Assembly: GCA_022592435.1 (NCBI GenBank)
Contig: JABYQS010000078.1
Span: 103,999 to 167,998, forward strand
DNA length: 64,000 bases
Direction of reading: 5' to 3'
From: Cerioporus squamosus
Lineage: Eukaryota > Basidiomycota > Agaricomycetes > Polyporales > Polyporaceae
In this document: positions 52,714 through 64,000 of the stretch, piece by piece
Numbering within the stretch: position 1 is the stretch's first letter
Layout of the letters: each line of letters opens with the position of its first letter
Made by a program: the position numbers and the translations under genes
Notes under the pieces: generated by a model
What the model was told of the DNA's origin: nothing
Database searches by the model: none
Seen by the model: only the letters and a program-made list of their open reading frames with translations

Positions 52714-55125
52714 CTAGTATGTCAAAGTGTCCGCTGATTCAGCCGGCATGACAGTGTTCATGAGCAGAGGATCGATAGGCGGAATGGTAGTCGCAGCACT
52801 CTGGCTGCCTGGCTGCGGTGCAGTGTCTCCGGGAAGGCTGCGACGATTGTCCGAATGGAAGTCGTGTGTCCGGTCTGCAGAGTCTGACGCATGGGCGCAC
52901 GGTTCGTGAGACTCATCATTGACAATGTCATCATCCAAGGCAGGGTCTGAGTCGGGAATGTCCTTGAACTTCTCGACGAGGGCACTGAGCCTTGCGTACT
53001 CGCGATCCATCTCCTCCGGAGGGGCCAGAGAGATGACCGGCTCGGCTGCAACCTCTTCTTCAGTCCCGGCATGAGATCTAGAACAGTATCATGGGTGTCA
53101 GTCGGTAAACAAACAGGAGCTACGTAGAGTGATGACTCACAAGCCTCGTGTGAACAAGTATCGCCGGTAGCGTCTCCATACGTGACCCATGAAACCTCTA
53201 TCGAACTGGTCCAGAGCGACTATGTACTCATCGTACTTTGTGAAAGCGTCCGCCGTGAATTCCATTCGGATGTGCCGTCCGGCTTCCTTGTACACCGATA
53301 GGACATGGTGGATCTATCAGGCACGGTGATCAGTAAGGCTGCAGACGTGATATGTGTCCAAAATTGCTCACCGCCGTCAACACAAGCGCAATAGTTTGAT
53401 GACGAATGGGGTTGAAGTGCTCCTGGTAGATGCAGCCGAGTGCGTTTGGATGGGGGAACCATACCAGATCGATCACCATGCCAATGATCCCGTGCTGGAA
53501 CCGACCTTCCTTCATGTCCAAATCCTATGGTATCGTTGTCAGGAAGCCATGGTCCGCAGGGCAGGTCAGATACGTACCTCGTAGTGGAAACGGCTATCTT
53601 CGAGCAGCCATGAGGCTCGCTTGTGGTTTGCCTCCCGCTGCTCCGGGGTTGGGTTGACATGTAAGCCGTATACGTTCGGGACAAGCTTTGCTGCTTCCCT
53701 TCGCACACGGCTCCGTATGTTCGTATCCTCTTGCCTGAACTGGTGAGATGTATTCTGTCAGCGCATTGACAGCTACTCATGGGGCCGATATACGCACCAT
53801 CTTCATGTCCTCATCGGTCAGTGTATACGAGCTTGCATCCCAGCCTAAAACATTGCAGGCATCCTCATAAGCCTGATTGATGAGGCGATCCTTCTCAACT
53901 AGTGACGGGTACGGGTTCGAGGTCGAGAAGATGGCCTGCAGGATATACCCGGTCCGTCGTATGACCTGCTGGAGCGAGCCATTGTATGCGAAGTGCTTAT
54001 AGCGGCGTCGCTTCGCATTGCGCTCGGCCTGCTTGCGGGCACGAGCCTCGTTCCGCTCATCTTCATCTGGATTGTCAATGAGTAGAGCATCACGACGACG
54101 CTTTCCGACAGTGCTGGCAGCGGGAGAAGGGGAGGTGGGGGACCCAGATAGTGAGCTGGTCAGGCCTGGAGCCGACGAGCTGATGGGAGAAGGAGAACTG
54201 AGAGAAAGTACGGAGGTTTGCGACGCTTAATACATGAATGTCAGCACACCGAAAAGGGTCTCGCATCATGTTGGAACTCACGTGGCTGACCACTGTTTGG
54301 CGCAGAGAAGAAGAACGGCATGGGAGGGTATGGTGCGATAGGGTTCACCATGCTCGGTATTGTGGCACTGGGGCCACGGGCATCGCCAGTTACAGATGGC
54401 AAGCTGTGAACATTGGCCCCTCGGAGGGCGTCGAGACGAGCGGATGGGTTATTGAGTGGCAGGGTGTGTATAGAAGCGGACATCTAGTTGCGCGGAAGAA
54501 TGTCGCGTGAAAAATGCATCTTGCTTGGTGACTTTGAAAGTGTATAGCTTACCTGAGGCATTGGGCTCTTGTCCTGTGAGGAGACGGTGCTGCTTACTCC
54601 AGTCTGAGACGGTTCCCGACGACGCCGAGTGCGCGCTCGTGCTCCTCCAGGAACAACAAAGTCCGAGTCGTCGTCCGAGCCAATACCCTGTTGTTGTAAA
54701 AGGTCACCCATCTCATCCTCCTCCTCGTCCATGTCGCTACCGGCTAAAGCAGCCTCTTGAGCCCTCGGATTGGCTTGCACATGGCCAGGGCGAAGGTTTT
54801 GGGCGATCTCTGGCATAGCAGATTAGTGAGTGAATGCCAGAAGTCCGTCTGTAAACTGACCTGGATCAATGAGACGTGTAGCCTGGATGCGACGCCTCGG
54901 ACGTTGGCTCCCATCCTGTGCAGTTGCGCCGGCCTCCATGCTCGTCTCCTCGTTCTCCTTGTTCGACCTTCGATCCATACCACCCTGAAGAGCGGTATCC
55001 GAGCTCTTATTCCCAGCATTCCGAGCTCGAGAAGTAGTGCTAGTGCGCGCTGCTTGACTTGCTGCACGTCCTCGCGAGCTTGCTTGACCTCTGCGCCCCC
55101 TTCCCCCGGCCCCGCGTCCACTCAT
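52714..55125 (-). CDS. DUF6532 domain protein
   Basis: About seven exons on the minus strand, start at 55125. A basic, low-complexity N-terminus (RGAGGRGRRGQASSRGRAAS) is followed by an acidic stretch (MDEEEDEMGDLLQQQGIGSD) and a nuclear-localisation-like KRRRDALL. The globular domain reads HFAYNGSLQQVIRRTGYILQ, YPSLVEKDRLINQAYEDAC, VRREAAKLVPNVYGLHVNP, FQHGIIGMVIDLVWFPHP, FNPIRHQTIALVLTAVSN and FTKYDEYIVALDQFDRGFMG. This is the pattern of DUF6532, a mushroom family of unknown function. The tail is Asp/Ser-rich. It is divergent from the transposase at 55393 with only a 267-bp spacer, so both may belong to one mobile unit. Confidence 0.75.
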
Positions 55126-55392
55126 CTAGTACCGTTAAGTCGTCTTAGTAAGTTTCATGGTGGATTACAGAAGAAAAGCGTACCTAGGGTGTTCCAGTCA
55201 AGCAGTAATAGGTGTAGATAGAAGTGTAGAATAGAGTGATGAGTTGGCAATGATCGGATGCGAGTGGAGGTTGAACTCGGACAAGTGTTATGTAAGCAAC
55301 CCCTGTTGGGCACTCAATACTCAGTACTTGACCCTTCGTGCACTACGCGAACTTGTGAGCCGTCAGCACGCCTGCCTCTGTCATACTGCGCT
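55126..55392. promoter_or_regulatory. Shared divergent spacer of DUF6532 gene and transposase
   Basis: 267 bp between the two start codons. No clear TATA box was seen. Confidence 0.4.
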
Positions 55393-58300
55393 ATGTCACC
55401 CACCATCTGCCCTAGTTGCACTGCTAGACTTCGGAGCTCAACCTCTTTACCTAGGCACCTTGGTCAAATCGCGTCCTGTCGTCACAATGCTCGGACACGC
55501 CTCCACTCACCATTGCACCCGTCGACTGGGAGGAAGAAACCTCAGCTACCCATGCGGCAATCAGACGCAGGCTCGCCCCTCCAACCTCGCCTCTCACAAC
55601 CTGCATCTGTCCCGGATCCAACACCTGACGCAGAAGGAGCCCCATCGCCGCCGCAGTCGACAGCTTCTCCAAGTGCAGTAGCGCAGCCTGAGGAGCTAAC
55701 CTCAGGGCACAAGTACTACCGTTACCCAACAGCATTCGAGGTCCAGAAGGCATACCGAGATGCCCTTGGACTGCCTGCGCACGCACCCTTCACTAGCGAA
55801 GCCGAGTGGGAGATGGCGGAGTTTGTGATCGAGAGCGGGTTAACACAGGGAGAGACGGATCGCTTGCTGAAGACTCGCATGGTGAGATCTTTCAGTTTAC
55901 CCAGCATGTTCATAAGGGACACTCACATTTTGCAGTACACTCATTGCCGGTCGACAGCACCAAGCGCGTACCGCTCGTTCAAAGATCGAGACTCGTTCAA
56001 CAAGGTCGTGGACGGCTTACCAGGGCCCCGGGCGGGATGGAGTCTCGTCGAGATTACGGTAGTCGGGAATGTGCTGGATGCAAAGGGCGAACCAAAGAAG
56101 GAGGTGCTGGAGTGTTGGGTCCGCAATCCCGCAGAGCTTGTGGCAGACCTCATGGGGAACCCCGAGTTTGCAGATTGCATACACTTCGCGCCGAAGGAGG
56201 AGTATGTCGATCCCGAAGATGTAGCGGAGGAACTTGGGACATCAGATGGGCCAGCAGAAAGGGAACGCGTGTTGACGGACTTCGTAAATACAGACTGGTG
56301 GAAACGGGTCGACGTAAGTGGGACCTGAACCAGTGAAGTAGCGACAGTCATACTCACTGTAGTCTGTAATATGGCAGGCTGAGATCAAGAAGAAGCATCC
56401 AGGCGCGACAATTGCGCCCGTCATCCTCGCATCCGACAAGACACAACTGTCGACATTCAGCGTCGACAAACAGGCGTGGCCCGTCTACCTGACGATTGGG
56501 AACATCGACAAGGATGTACGGCGCAAGCCATCCCGCCGTGCAGTCGTTCTTCTAGGATACCTTCCTGTCACCAAACTCCACTGCTTCCACGAGAACAACC
56601 GCGCCCTGCAAGGGTACCGTGTCTTCCACTATGCAATGCGTCAGATGCTTGCTCCCTTGATCGACGCCGGAAGGACCGGGGTCTGGATGACGTGCGCAGA
56701 CGGCTATGTCCGTCGCGTCTTCCCGCTCCTCGCTGCCTACATTGCTGACCACCCGGAGCAGTGTCTCGTCTGCTGTACAAAGGAGAACAGGTGTCCAACA
56801 TGCCTGGTCGAGCGTGACAAGCGTGGGGACTTACTCACCACTTGCTATCGCGACCCCGATGCCACAAAGGCTGCACTGCAAGACCCGAAGTCAGATGCGT
56901 TCAAGGAAGCAGGCCTGCGCGACATACCTCAACCCTTCTGGGCCGACCTTCCGCACGCCAATATCTTCAACTGCATCGTCCCCGATCTCCTCCACCAGCT
57001 GCACAAGGGTGTCTTCATGACGCATCTTGTCAACTGGGTTTCCAAGGATCACGAGGAGGAACTCGACGCACGCTTTGCACGGGTCCCACCATATCCCAAT
57101 ATGCGCATCTTCTCGAAAGGTATATCCACCATCTCGCAGTGGACGGGTAACGAATACCGCCAGATGGAGAAGGTGTTCATCGGTCTGATTGACGGCCTGC
57201 ACGACGATCCTCGTGTCATGACCGCTGCACGCGCGATCCTTGACTTCACATACCTCGCTCATTATCCTTCTCATTCCGTCTCCACCCTCGAACAGATGCG
57301 CGCCGCTCTCGAGTCCTTCCATGCGAACAAGCAAGTCTTCATCGACAAGGCCATACGCACACACTTCAACATCCCGAAGCTTCACTGGATGCTCCACTAC
57401 ATCTCCTCGATTATCGACTTCGGCTCCTGCGATGGTCTCAGTACCGAGATCTCCGAGCGGCTGCATATCGACTTCGCCAAGCTTGCTTACCGGGCTTCGA
57501 ACCGCAAGGATTATATCCGGCAGATGATAGTATGGCTGACTCGCCGCGAGAAAATCCGCTGGTTCCAGGGCTTCTTGCGGTGGTGCAGCGCGTCGTCTGC
57601 CAGCCAAGCAAGTGGTGACCACGTCGAGACCTCGGGGCCACAATGGCAGCATGGAGACAGCATGGACGAAGGCGCAGACGACGGCGACAGCGCGTCTCGC
57701 AGCGCAGTCACTCTCACACTCAGCGCCGAGGAACCCACGGATGTCGCCGCCGACTCTGCTTCCTTGCAGCCTCCATCCTCCACTGCCGCCACCCCTCCTC
57801 AGCCTTCATACTCCGCCCGAGTAGTCGACACTGCTTGCGCCACATCAACGACCCGGAGGAGCAACGAGACGGAGGAGGATGAAGACGCGGATGACGCAGG
57901 CCTCGTGAACGAGTTGGTGAGTAGTTGCCTCGGATTTTCACTGACATCTCTTACCGGATGTGTTCCTTATGCCCAGGACTCACCCTTCGGACCTTACACC
58001 ATTGCACGCAAGCCCGGCCTGGGCTTCCTCTCTGGCTCCGACATCGTCTCCAAGGACAGCGCGAGCGACTTCGGGCGCGTGCTACATGAGTTCCTCTCGC
58101 AAGAATGCGGCACATCCACATCTCTTCCCTCGCCGGCCGATCTCCTTACTCGCTCATACGCTGTCTACAAGAAGTTCGATCGCACGTTGCCTTCGCTCCG
58201 TGGCCTCACATCAGAGACCTATGTCGACACTGTTTTTGCATACCCTGCGCAAGGTCGACGTGCTTCCCGTTACAGTACCGTCCTCTTCTTGGAGAAGCCA

Positions 58301-58733
58301 GAGATAGCAGAGAACCTTGGTGTTCGAGGTGTGTTGCCCCACCTATTCTACTTCAAGCCAACTTCGAGCTGATACACTGGCAGGCTATCGTGTCGGGCAA
58401 GTTCGCGCAATCTTCTCCCTCCCTCCTGATCTGCAGCGACTTCGCCCAGATCCCGTCGACGCTCACGCCCACCTCGCTTATGTCGAACTCTATACACCCT
58501 TCAAGGACGCCCCGGAACCGTACATTCAGTTATACAAGATTATGCGATCCTATCGGGAGATGAAGCGGCACGCTGTCGTGCTTCCTGTGCAGCAAATCTT
58601 CCGCAGCTGCCACCTTCTCCCTGTCTGCGGGAGCCGCATCAACCGAGCCTGGACGTCAGACACTGTCCTCGAGGAGTGCGACACTATGTACTTGAATTCT
58701 TTCTCTGATCATCATATGTATTTGTTTGTATAG
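55393..58733 (+). CDS. Plavaka-type DNA transposase
   Basis: Start ATG 55393, stop 58731-58733, with four or five short introns (for example after KTRM at about 55880, after WKRV at about 56310, around 57916, and after ENLGVRG at about 58330). The N-terminus has a zinc-finger-like CPSCTARLRSSTSLPRHLG...C.H. The transposase core includes DKTQLSTFSVDKQAWPVYLT, IGNIDKDVRRKPSRRAVVLL, CPTCLVERDKRGDLL, LPHANIFNCIVPDLLHQLHK, GVFMTHLVNWV and DGLSTEISERLHIDFAKLAY. The C-terminus reads VELYTPFKDAPEPYIQLYKI. These are characteristic of Plavaka elements (CACTA-related) of Agaricomycetes. The reading frame has no stop or frameshift, so the element may be recent. Terminal inverted repeats were not located. 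Confidence 0.87.
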
Positions 58734-59824
58734 AACGCCACTAGTAGCTCAGCAACAAGGACAGAGTGCATAGCCTCTATCATCCATCCACTGTCCCGCG
58801 CACACCGGCAATCGCAGTCCTCCTCTGAGGCTCTGGGAGTCCGAAGATCCCCGTCCACCGCAGCTCGCTAGCATTTCCGACTCTGCCCAGACCCAGATGG
58901 AATGCGTCAGTGTGGATGGATTGCGGGACGCTGGATAGAACGCGCGAGTCGGTATGTACATGGTAAGAACTGATCGTTCCTGACGGACCTGCCCACTCCA
59001 GATACTCCTCGACAGCCGAGCTCCACTCCGGATGGCCCACCCCGGAGCGACGGAACCACGCGATCTATCTGGAACCATCCCGGTTCCCTGATGCTGCTGG
59101 TAATGCAACACCTACGTGATGCGAAGACGGACTGGTAAGACCCAGTGCATCTGTGCCATATCGAGCCGCTGATGCGCGTCACGGTGATGCTCTCCCGCTG
59201 CTTTTCAGGGATCTCAGGGTCACATTCGGTCTCTCTCAGATCCAAGCGCGTGTCATCCGCGGGCATCCGCGCCTATACTGTACACTGCAACATGGGCCCG
59301 CGAGTTCAAGAGTATCCACAGCATCCAAATTCATCGCCAGTATGTGGCATGGGGCTCTATTCTGATGCAAAGGTTGTCGGTTCACGCATCGAATTATGGG
59401 ACTGGCAAAACGGGTTGTTTATATGGGTATGTCTCCGAGGCCTTGACAATAAGTATCATCATTCCACCCTACCTGAGGCGAACGGCCTCCACAGAATCCG
59501 TAGCTTGGACATCGCACGTGCAAATGCGGCACGTTGTGTACAGTTCATTCAGAGAGGAGCCAGATCCTGAACTCCGGTATCCGTCCGTGATTGTGCACCC
59601 GTACGGATACATTGAATTGGTGAGTAACCGTACTGTATACTCTTGTCCTAGAGTCGCTTGATAGTGCTGATGAACCTTGCCGAAGTTCAATCATACAGTC
59701 GGACCAGACGCTCCACTGTCCCAGAAGGTGGGATTGAGGATACATACAGTGGACGAAGAGCAACCCAGGTGATATGGCATAATGTGGTCGTCATCCTTAT
59801 ATATTTATGATCCTCAAACTCCGG
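58734..59824. other. Region downstream of the transposase, no supported gene
   Basis: A plus-strand stretch near 59350-59410 (DAKVVGSRIELWDWQNGLFI) recalls the WDWKTG-type blades of some F-box proteins. A minus-strand frame at 58780-59040 also looks protein-like. Neither can be extended into a gene. The right end of the Plavaka element should lie here. Confidence 0.35.
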
Positions 59825-61152
59825 TCACGCCGCCGTTCCGCCGTGCTGATTCGTGAGCGCCGCCTCGACCTCCTTTCTCGCAACCCGGTAAAGCTCCTCA
59901 GTCGTGTGCACCGGCTTCCACCCCAGGTCTCTCCGGGCCCTATCCGCGCGGCAGCGCGCGTTCGTGAAGTGCAAGAACGCCACGAAGTCGCTCCCAAAGA
60001 TCTTGGCGCGTTCCTCCGCGGTGACTCCGTGGGCTCCGGGCCGTCGCGCGGCCGACCTCAACGAGCGCAGTCCCGATCGCCTTGCAGAGGGCGTACAGGC
60101 TGTGCTCGCCGTTCTCGGCGAAGTAGTAGCCTTCGCGACCATGCCCGAGTTTGGCGGGTTCGGTGAGCGCCTTGTTGAAGAGCAGGTAGAGCAGCTCTGC
60201 AGCTAGAAGTGGAGAAACGCGGGATACGATCTTCAATATCAGTGGCCTCGGAGTCTCTCTGCAGCAAGAGCGGCGGACGAGACTCACTGTCGTCGATGTG
60301 GACATCCGCCCAGATGCATGCGCCCTTCCCGACGACACCTGCCCGTCCGCGAGCGAGGAACGCCTTGGCGTACCATGACACCTGGTCCATGTTCCGCTTT
60401 GCGACCCCCGCCTCGAACAGGGGCCGCTCGGGAAGCCGTAGATGATACCCGGGGCGACGATGTATGTGCGCGCGTAACCCTCAGTGTCGGCCGCGATGGC
60501 CAGCAGGTCCACGGCGTGATGGACGGCGGTGGAAGGAATGGCGTCGAGGGCGTCGATGTCGAGGTCCGAGGTGATCGTCGGGGATGCGTACATGCCGCGG
60601 GGATCGTCGATGAGGAAGCCTGCGCCGGACTGCGATGGTGTGAGTGATCATCATGGTACTAAGCTTGCCTGCCAACGAGTAGAAGGGTTATCTACTCACG
60701 ACATGGATGAGGATGGGCGTGTCTCCCGTTTTCTCGTGTCGGCTTCATGCCGGCCAGAATGGCTTTCATCGAGGGCTCATCGTCCGCGTCGGCCTGTGGC
60801 ATGATGCTGGGCATGAACAGGGAGCTTCTAGGAGTGCGCACAGGCACGTACCGCTTGGAAGACTAGGTGCGCGCCCTCCGCGAGCTCTGAGCTTCTCGAG
60901 ATCCTTGAGGGAGCCGACGACTGCCTTCACGTTGAACTTGCTTTCAAGCATCTTCGCGCTGTCGGGGTTACGAACGAGGGCGGTTATGTTGAAAGTATGC
61001 GCCTCCGGGTGGGCCAGGATGTGCTGGAGAGCATGGCCGCCCACGTATCCTACGACGGCAGTCAGTGCGAGCCCAGGAAAGTATGGTGGTTCAGAGGATT
61101 GCTCACCAGTTGCGCCAGTGTAGAATATGGAGAGCGTTCCACTGGTGGGCAT
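59825..61152 (-). pseudogene. NAD(P)-binding epimerase/dehydratase-like gene with several frameshifts
   Basis: The minus strand begins MPTSGTLSIFYTGATG-YVGG, a Rossmann nucleotide-binding TGATGYVGG motif split by an intron. It continues HTFNITALVRNPDSAKMLES, LAEGAHLVFQA, ADADDEPSMKAILAGMK, EKTGDTPILIHV-SGAGFLI, TYIVAPGIIYGFPSGP, GVVGKGACIWADVHIDD, YYFAENGEHSLYALCKAIG and LGWKPVHTTEELYRVARKEV. The family order is complete, but the frame must change at four points: after DLEKLR, after LAGMK, at GFPSGP/LFEAGV, and after GRAT before GVTAEERAK. No alternative introns repair these. It is a recent pseudogene or, less likely, an error-rich patch of assembly. Confidence 0.78.
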
Positions 61153-62488
61153 CCTGTCGGGGTGAGCAGAGTGGGATAACTAGTAGTAATGGTCGAGTTG
61201 TAGTTCTGCAGCCTTCCTTTATAGCCTGACCTAGCCGTCGGCCATTTTCCCCAAGGCAGAATATCTTGGACACGCAGTGGCAGGTGCTGGTCGAGTATAC
61301 GTAGACGTCCGGCAGCAACTCCCGTAATACTCATTCCCGATTAACCGGACGGTGTACGGGGATATATGGGGTTAACGAGATGTCGTCCAAACAGCGGCAG
61401 TGCCGGGCGGATATTCGCGCGGGGTGTTTACGGAGCGTACATGTACGACGACCTGAACACATTTGCGGCTGATAGGATGCAAAGGTAAGAAGACCGCGAT
61501 CACACCGAATCGAAGTCTCTTGAGTGACGACTTCGAGCGTTCCCTATGTTGCGCGATGCAAACTTGCAGCCGTGGTTTGCGGGTTCGCCGTGTCCCGATC
61601 GGCATATGCCCCCGCACAAGCGAGGCTTTGAGGCACTGCACTGCTGTTGAACGCGTCAGCGTCGTTGCCGATAGCGCGTCATCGATGCTTGAAGTCGAGC
61701 GTCGGCCTCCTGACCGTCCGAGGGGGGCTAATGAATCGCCACGGAAAATGAGAAACCAAAAGCAATACGTTCAGTTGATTTGAAAAGCTCACTGACAACA
61801 GCGATAGTGTACGAGATCAGAACTCGAGTTGATAAACCCGGCAGGCAGAAGCCCGTCACAGAGGAACGAGCAATGACCCGCACCTCTCCGTTGTCCCGCA
61901 GCGGACGTTAGTAAAAACCTGGAGCGTACGGATGATGGCGGGGAGTTCGAGCGAGACAGCAGAGGTGACCAGGAACTTGGCATTGCGCAGGTGGCGGTTG
62001 AGCGAGGTAAGGGCGCAGACTCTCTGCGGATAAGCCTCATCGATGCGAGGCCGAGCACCCCAGATGTTGCTTGCGGTATATATAGCAAGGTTCATGTTCG
62101 ACTTTGAACCTCGTCAGGTCCGCGCGAGCGCTGTTGTCCCTCGCGAAAATACAATGTACTTGGACGAGGAGTAGACGCAAAGTACTACTAGTCAATCCGG
62201 CCAGTCATGCAGGATATCGGCTTGGACGCCTGTCGAGGTGGTGCATGACTGAGAGGGAAGCGTGGCGTTCTAGGCGTGGCGTTGAGCGGTTAAGGCAATG
62301 GCTTGGGATCCTAACAAGGAAACTAAGGTACCGGGCGTCTGGGTCGAGGCCCCAGGCTGGAGGGGCGTGAAGCCACAGAGGCTCCATAGCAGCTCTCATC
62401 ACGACCATAACGACCTCATCTCGTTCCATGTATCCTGCTTCGTCTCTATAACTCTCTCTGTATGCCTATCTGTGGAGACCAAACTATG
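61153..62488. other. Intergenic, no supported gene
   Basis: Short frames only. Near 62270-62365 is a sequence reminiscent of a class II tRNA (GAGCGGTTAAGGC and a CTGGG...CCCAG stem) that does not fold into one. Confidence 0.45.
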
Positions 62489-64000
62489 AAATCCCTCCTC
62501 TCATCTCTCCTCGTCCTGGGACTAGTGGAGGACTTCGTCTGGGCGCAGCAGTACACCGCGGTCTCAAGGTGTGTATTCCCATTTAAATCGAACGCGGACA
62601 GGGATTCTGGGACGCTTCATTTGGTCTCGAGGGCGCTCCGCGACTGTGGGCCATGAAGCGTCGAAGCATGGGAGTCAACTGGGCTGGCTGTACCGCGCAA
62701 GACTGCGGACGGATAGACCATGATCTCATCGCGGCGAGACTGCACGGCATGCATACCCGCATTTTGGACGGGCGAGAAGGCGCGACATGTACGTCGCGCG
62801 AAGATACCGTTTGTCTCGTTTCAGAGCGCAACCAGCCAAAGGGTTTCCTTCTCGTCTGGGACTCGGCCGGAAGGTTACCTCGCGCGGCAACTTCTCGCCC
62901 GTTGGCATGCCTTTTGTCCCGTTCGAAACGCCGGGATGCCTGCCGTGTCTGGAGTGTCCAACATACAGCATGCAACACTTTTCACGCGCATATACGCGGC
63001 AGGTTCAGACCCACAGGGTATATTCTGCCTCGCCAAGTCATCTTGACTGCACGGGGTTGACTGGTCTGTATAGGCTCGTCTCTACATAGGTCATCGAAAT
63101 GCCAGACCATCTGCGGGTCCGCTACGGAGTCTTGTGAGCGATCGCAGAAACGTTAAGAAGACTGTCCAAGCGTGGTTCGTGACCCGTCGCGCCATCGCGC
63201 CTGCCTCCGCGCGTCGACCGCCGCTGACATGGCCTGATACTCCTGTCTACGTCCGTCGGGTCTCTCAGCTATGGCCGATAGCGCATATAGCTACCTTTAG
63301 TCAGACGTTGTAGGCGCGGTTCTGCCTCGTCCATAAACAGGAAGGGAAACGGGACAGGGGAGACAGAACTATGCTTACAACGTCTGGTGACTTTCGTATA
63401 GGCAGGTGTGGTGCAACGCCCCATGTATCAGCCCTTCCTCGTCCAGTATTATGGTTATTAATTGAGCATGGTGCATGGGTGCATATACGCGCTACCGCCG
63501 TCTAAGAATCGGCTTCATTCCCCTCGGATGACCCACGCGACGCCTCATACCGCCGCTGTTCGAATCAGAGGACGCGCGCAGCTATCGTTCTGTAGTGGCC
63601 TCCGTGACGAAAATACAACCCACACCCCGTATCTGTCTGCCCCGTCCCCCGGAAAGCGGGTATCTGCATGTGTCGCGTGCTTGACGCGGTGCTGGATTTG
63701 CGGCCTGAGCCGCAAGATCGACGGGTCGCAGAGAACAACGGTCGAGGGTTTCGCGATCAACGGGCAGAACCTCGCTTCTTGACTGCTCGAGGGTGGCTGC
63801 TGGGGATAAGGACATTTCAGCACACAGTCGTCGATGCGCTCTACCTGTCTTCATACCCTCTCCTGCTCGGCAAGTTTCCGAAAACCTTATGCTGACTCCG
63901 TTGAATAGGTGGGGCCAGGCGGCGGCGCTCGTCAATGACGTGCTCTACATCCAGGGCGGGCGAACGGACCAGTACAACGCATATGGGTACAGCTCTGCGC
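62489..64000 (+). CDS. Secreted kelch / galactose-oxidase-like protein, 5' end (runs off window)
   Basis: Exon 1 (62489-62571) encodes a signal peptide, MKSLLSSLLVLGLVEDFVWA, and QQYTAVS-R. The next supported exon starts at 63909 after an acceptor with a branch-like GCTGAC and reads RWGQAAALVNDVLYIQGGRT plus DQYNAYGYSSA, the first kelch blade of a well-known secreted basidiomycete family. The codon split (AG|G) is in phase. The intervening 1337 bp would be an exceptionally long intron. The exon is cut by the window edge, so domain content beyond the first blade is unknown. Confidence 0.72.
63300..63390. repeat. Nested inverted repeat inside the long intron
   Basis: CAGACGTTGTA (about 63303) pairs with TACAACGTCTG (about 63377), and inside it GTTCTG pairs with CAGAAC, each after a 6-bp gap. 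Confidence 0.6.

Noticed and set aside
59320..59590. F-box/WD-like exon (RIELWDWQNGLFIW)
   Set aside because: One motif only; could not be extended in either direction into a credible gene.
62261..62372. tRNA-Ser/Leu-like sequence (GAGCGGTTAAGGC, CTGGG...CCCAG stem)
   Set aside because: No matching acceptor stem and no proper anticodon stem could be found, with or without an intron.

Overview
The window looks like nuclear DNA of a mushroom-forming basidiomycete (Agaricomycetes). The genes are split by many short introns (about 45-70 bp, GT...AG) and keep open reading frames only after these are removed. Several genes belong to families expanded in, or typical of, that class: DUF6533 and DUF4436 membrane proteins, a DUF6532 protein, F-box proteins, a HET-domain fragment, a pepsin-type protease, a kelch/galactose-oxidase-like secreted protein and a Plavaka-type transposase. 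The species cannot be named from the sequence. All functions below come from reading the sequence and recognising families; no search was run.

Left end (1-7.9 kb) is a transposon nest. A minus-strand Ty1/copia element enters from the left edge (gag with zinc knuckle, start of the protease, primer-binding site, complete 600-bp 5' LTR). Next comes a palindrome-rich, partly tandem-repeated block (3.5-4.4 kb). Then follows a degraded minus-strand DNA-transposon gene (4.8-7.9 kb), itself interrupted by a 722-bp solo LTR and a 711-bp hAT-like MITE. Both insertions have perfect target-site duplications, and removing either one restores the host reading frame.

8-24 kb is ordinary gene space: a mitochondrial K+/H+-exchange-related (Mit_KHE1-type) gene, a truncated HET fragment, two tandem D-lactate dehydrogenase genes, two tandem intronless F-box genes, a HRI1-type gene and a small transmembrane protein. 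About 4.4 kb (24.3-28.8 kb) then has no gene that I can support.

28.8-50.8 kb carries a macro-domain-like gene, an isoprenylcysteine methyltransferase-like gene, a phytanoyl-CoA dioxygenase-family gene and a third F-box gene. After these come a decayed partial copy of the dioxygenase locus, a short hypothetical gene with a tandem MITE dimer just upstream, and an aspartic protease. The stretch ends with a second, inverted copy of the small transmembrane gene and two membrane-protein genes (DUF6533, DUF4436).

52.7-58.7 kb holds a DUF6532 gene and a Plavaka-type transposase transcribed divergently from a 267-bp spacer. The right end has an NAD(P)-binding epimerase-like pseudogene with several frameshifts. 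The last gene is a secreted kelch-type protein whose first intron would be about 1.3 kb, and it runs off the window.

The most unusual structures are the head-to-tail MITE dimer sharing a single 8-bp target duplication (40.55-41.88 kb), the palindrome array at 3.5-4.4 kb, and the hAT-like MITE carrying two opposed tRNA-like modules (6.6-7.3 kb).
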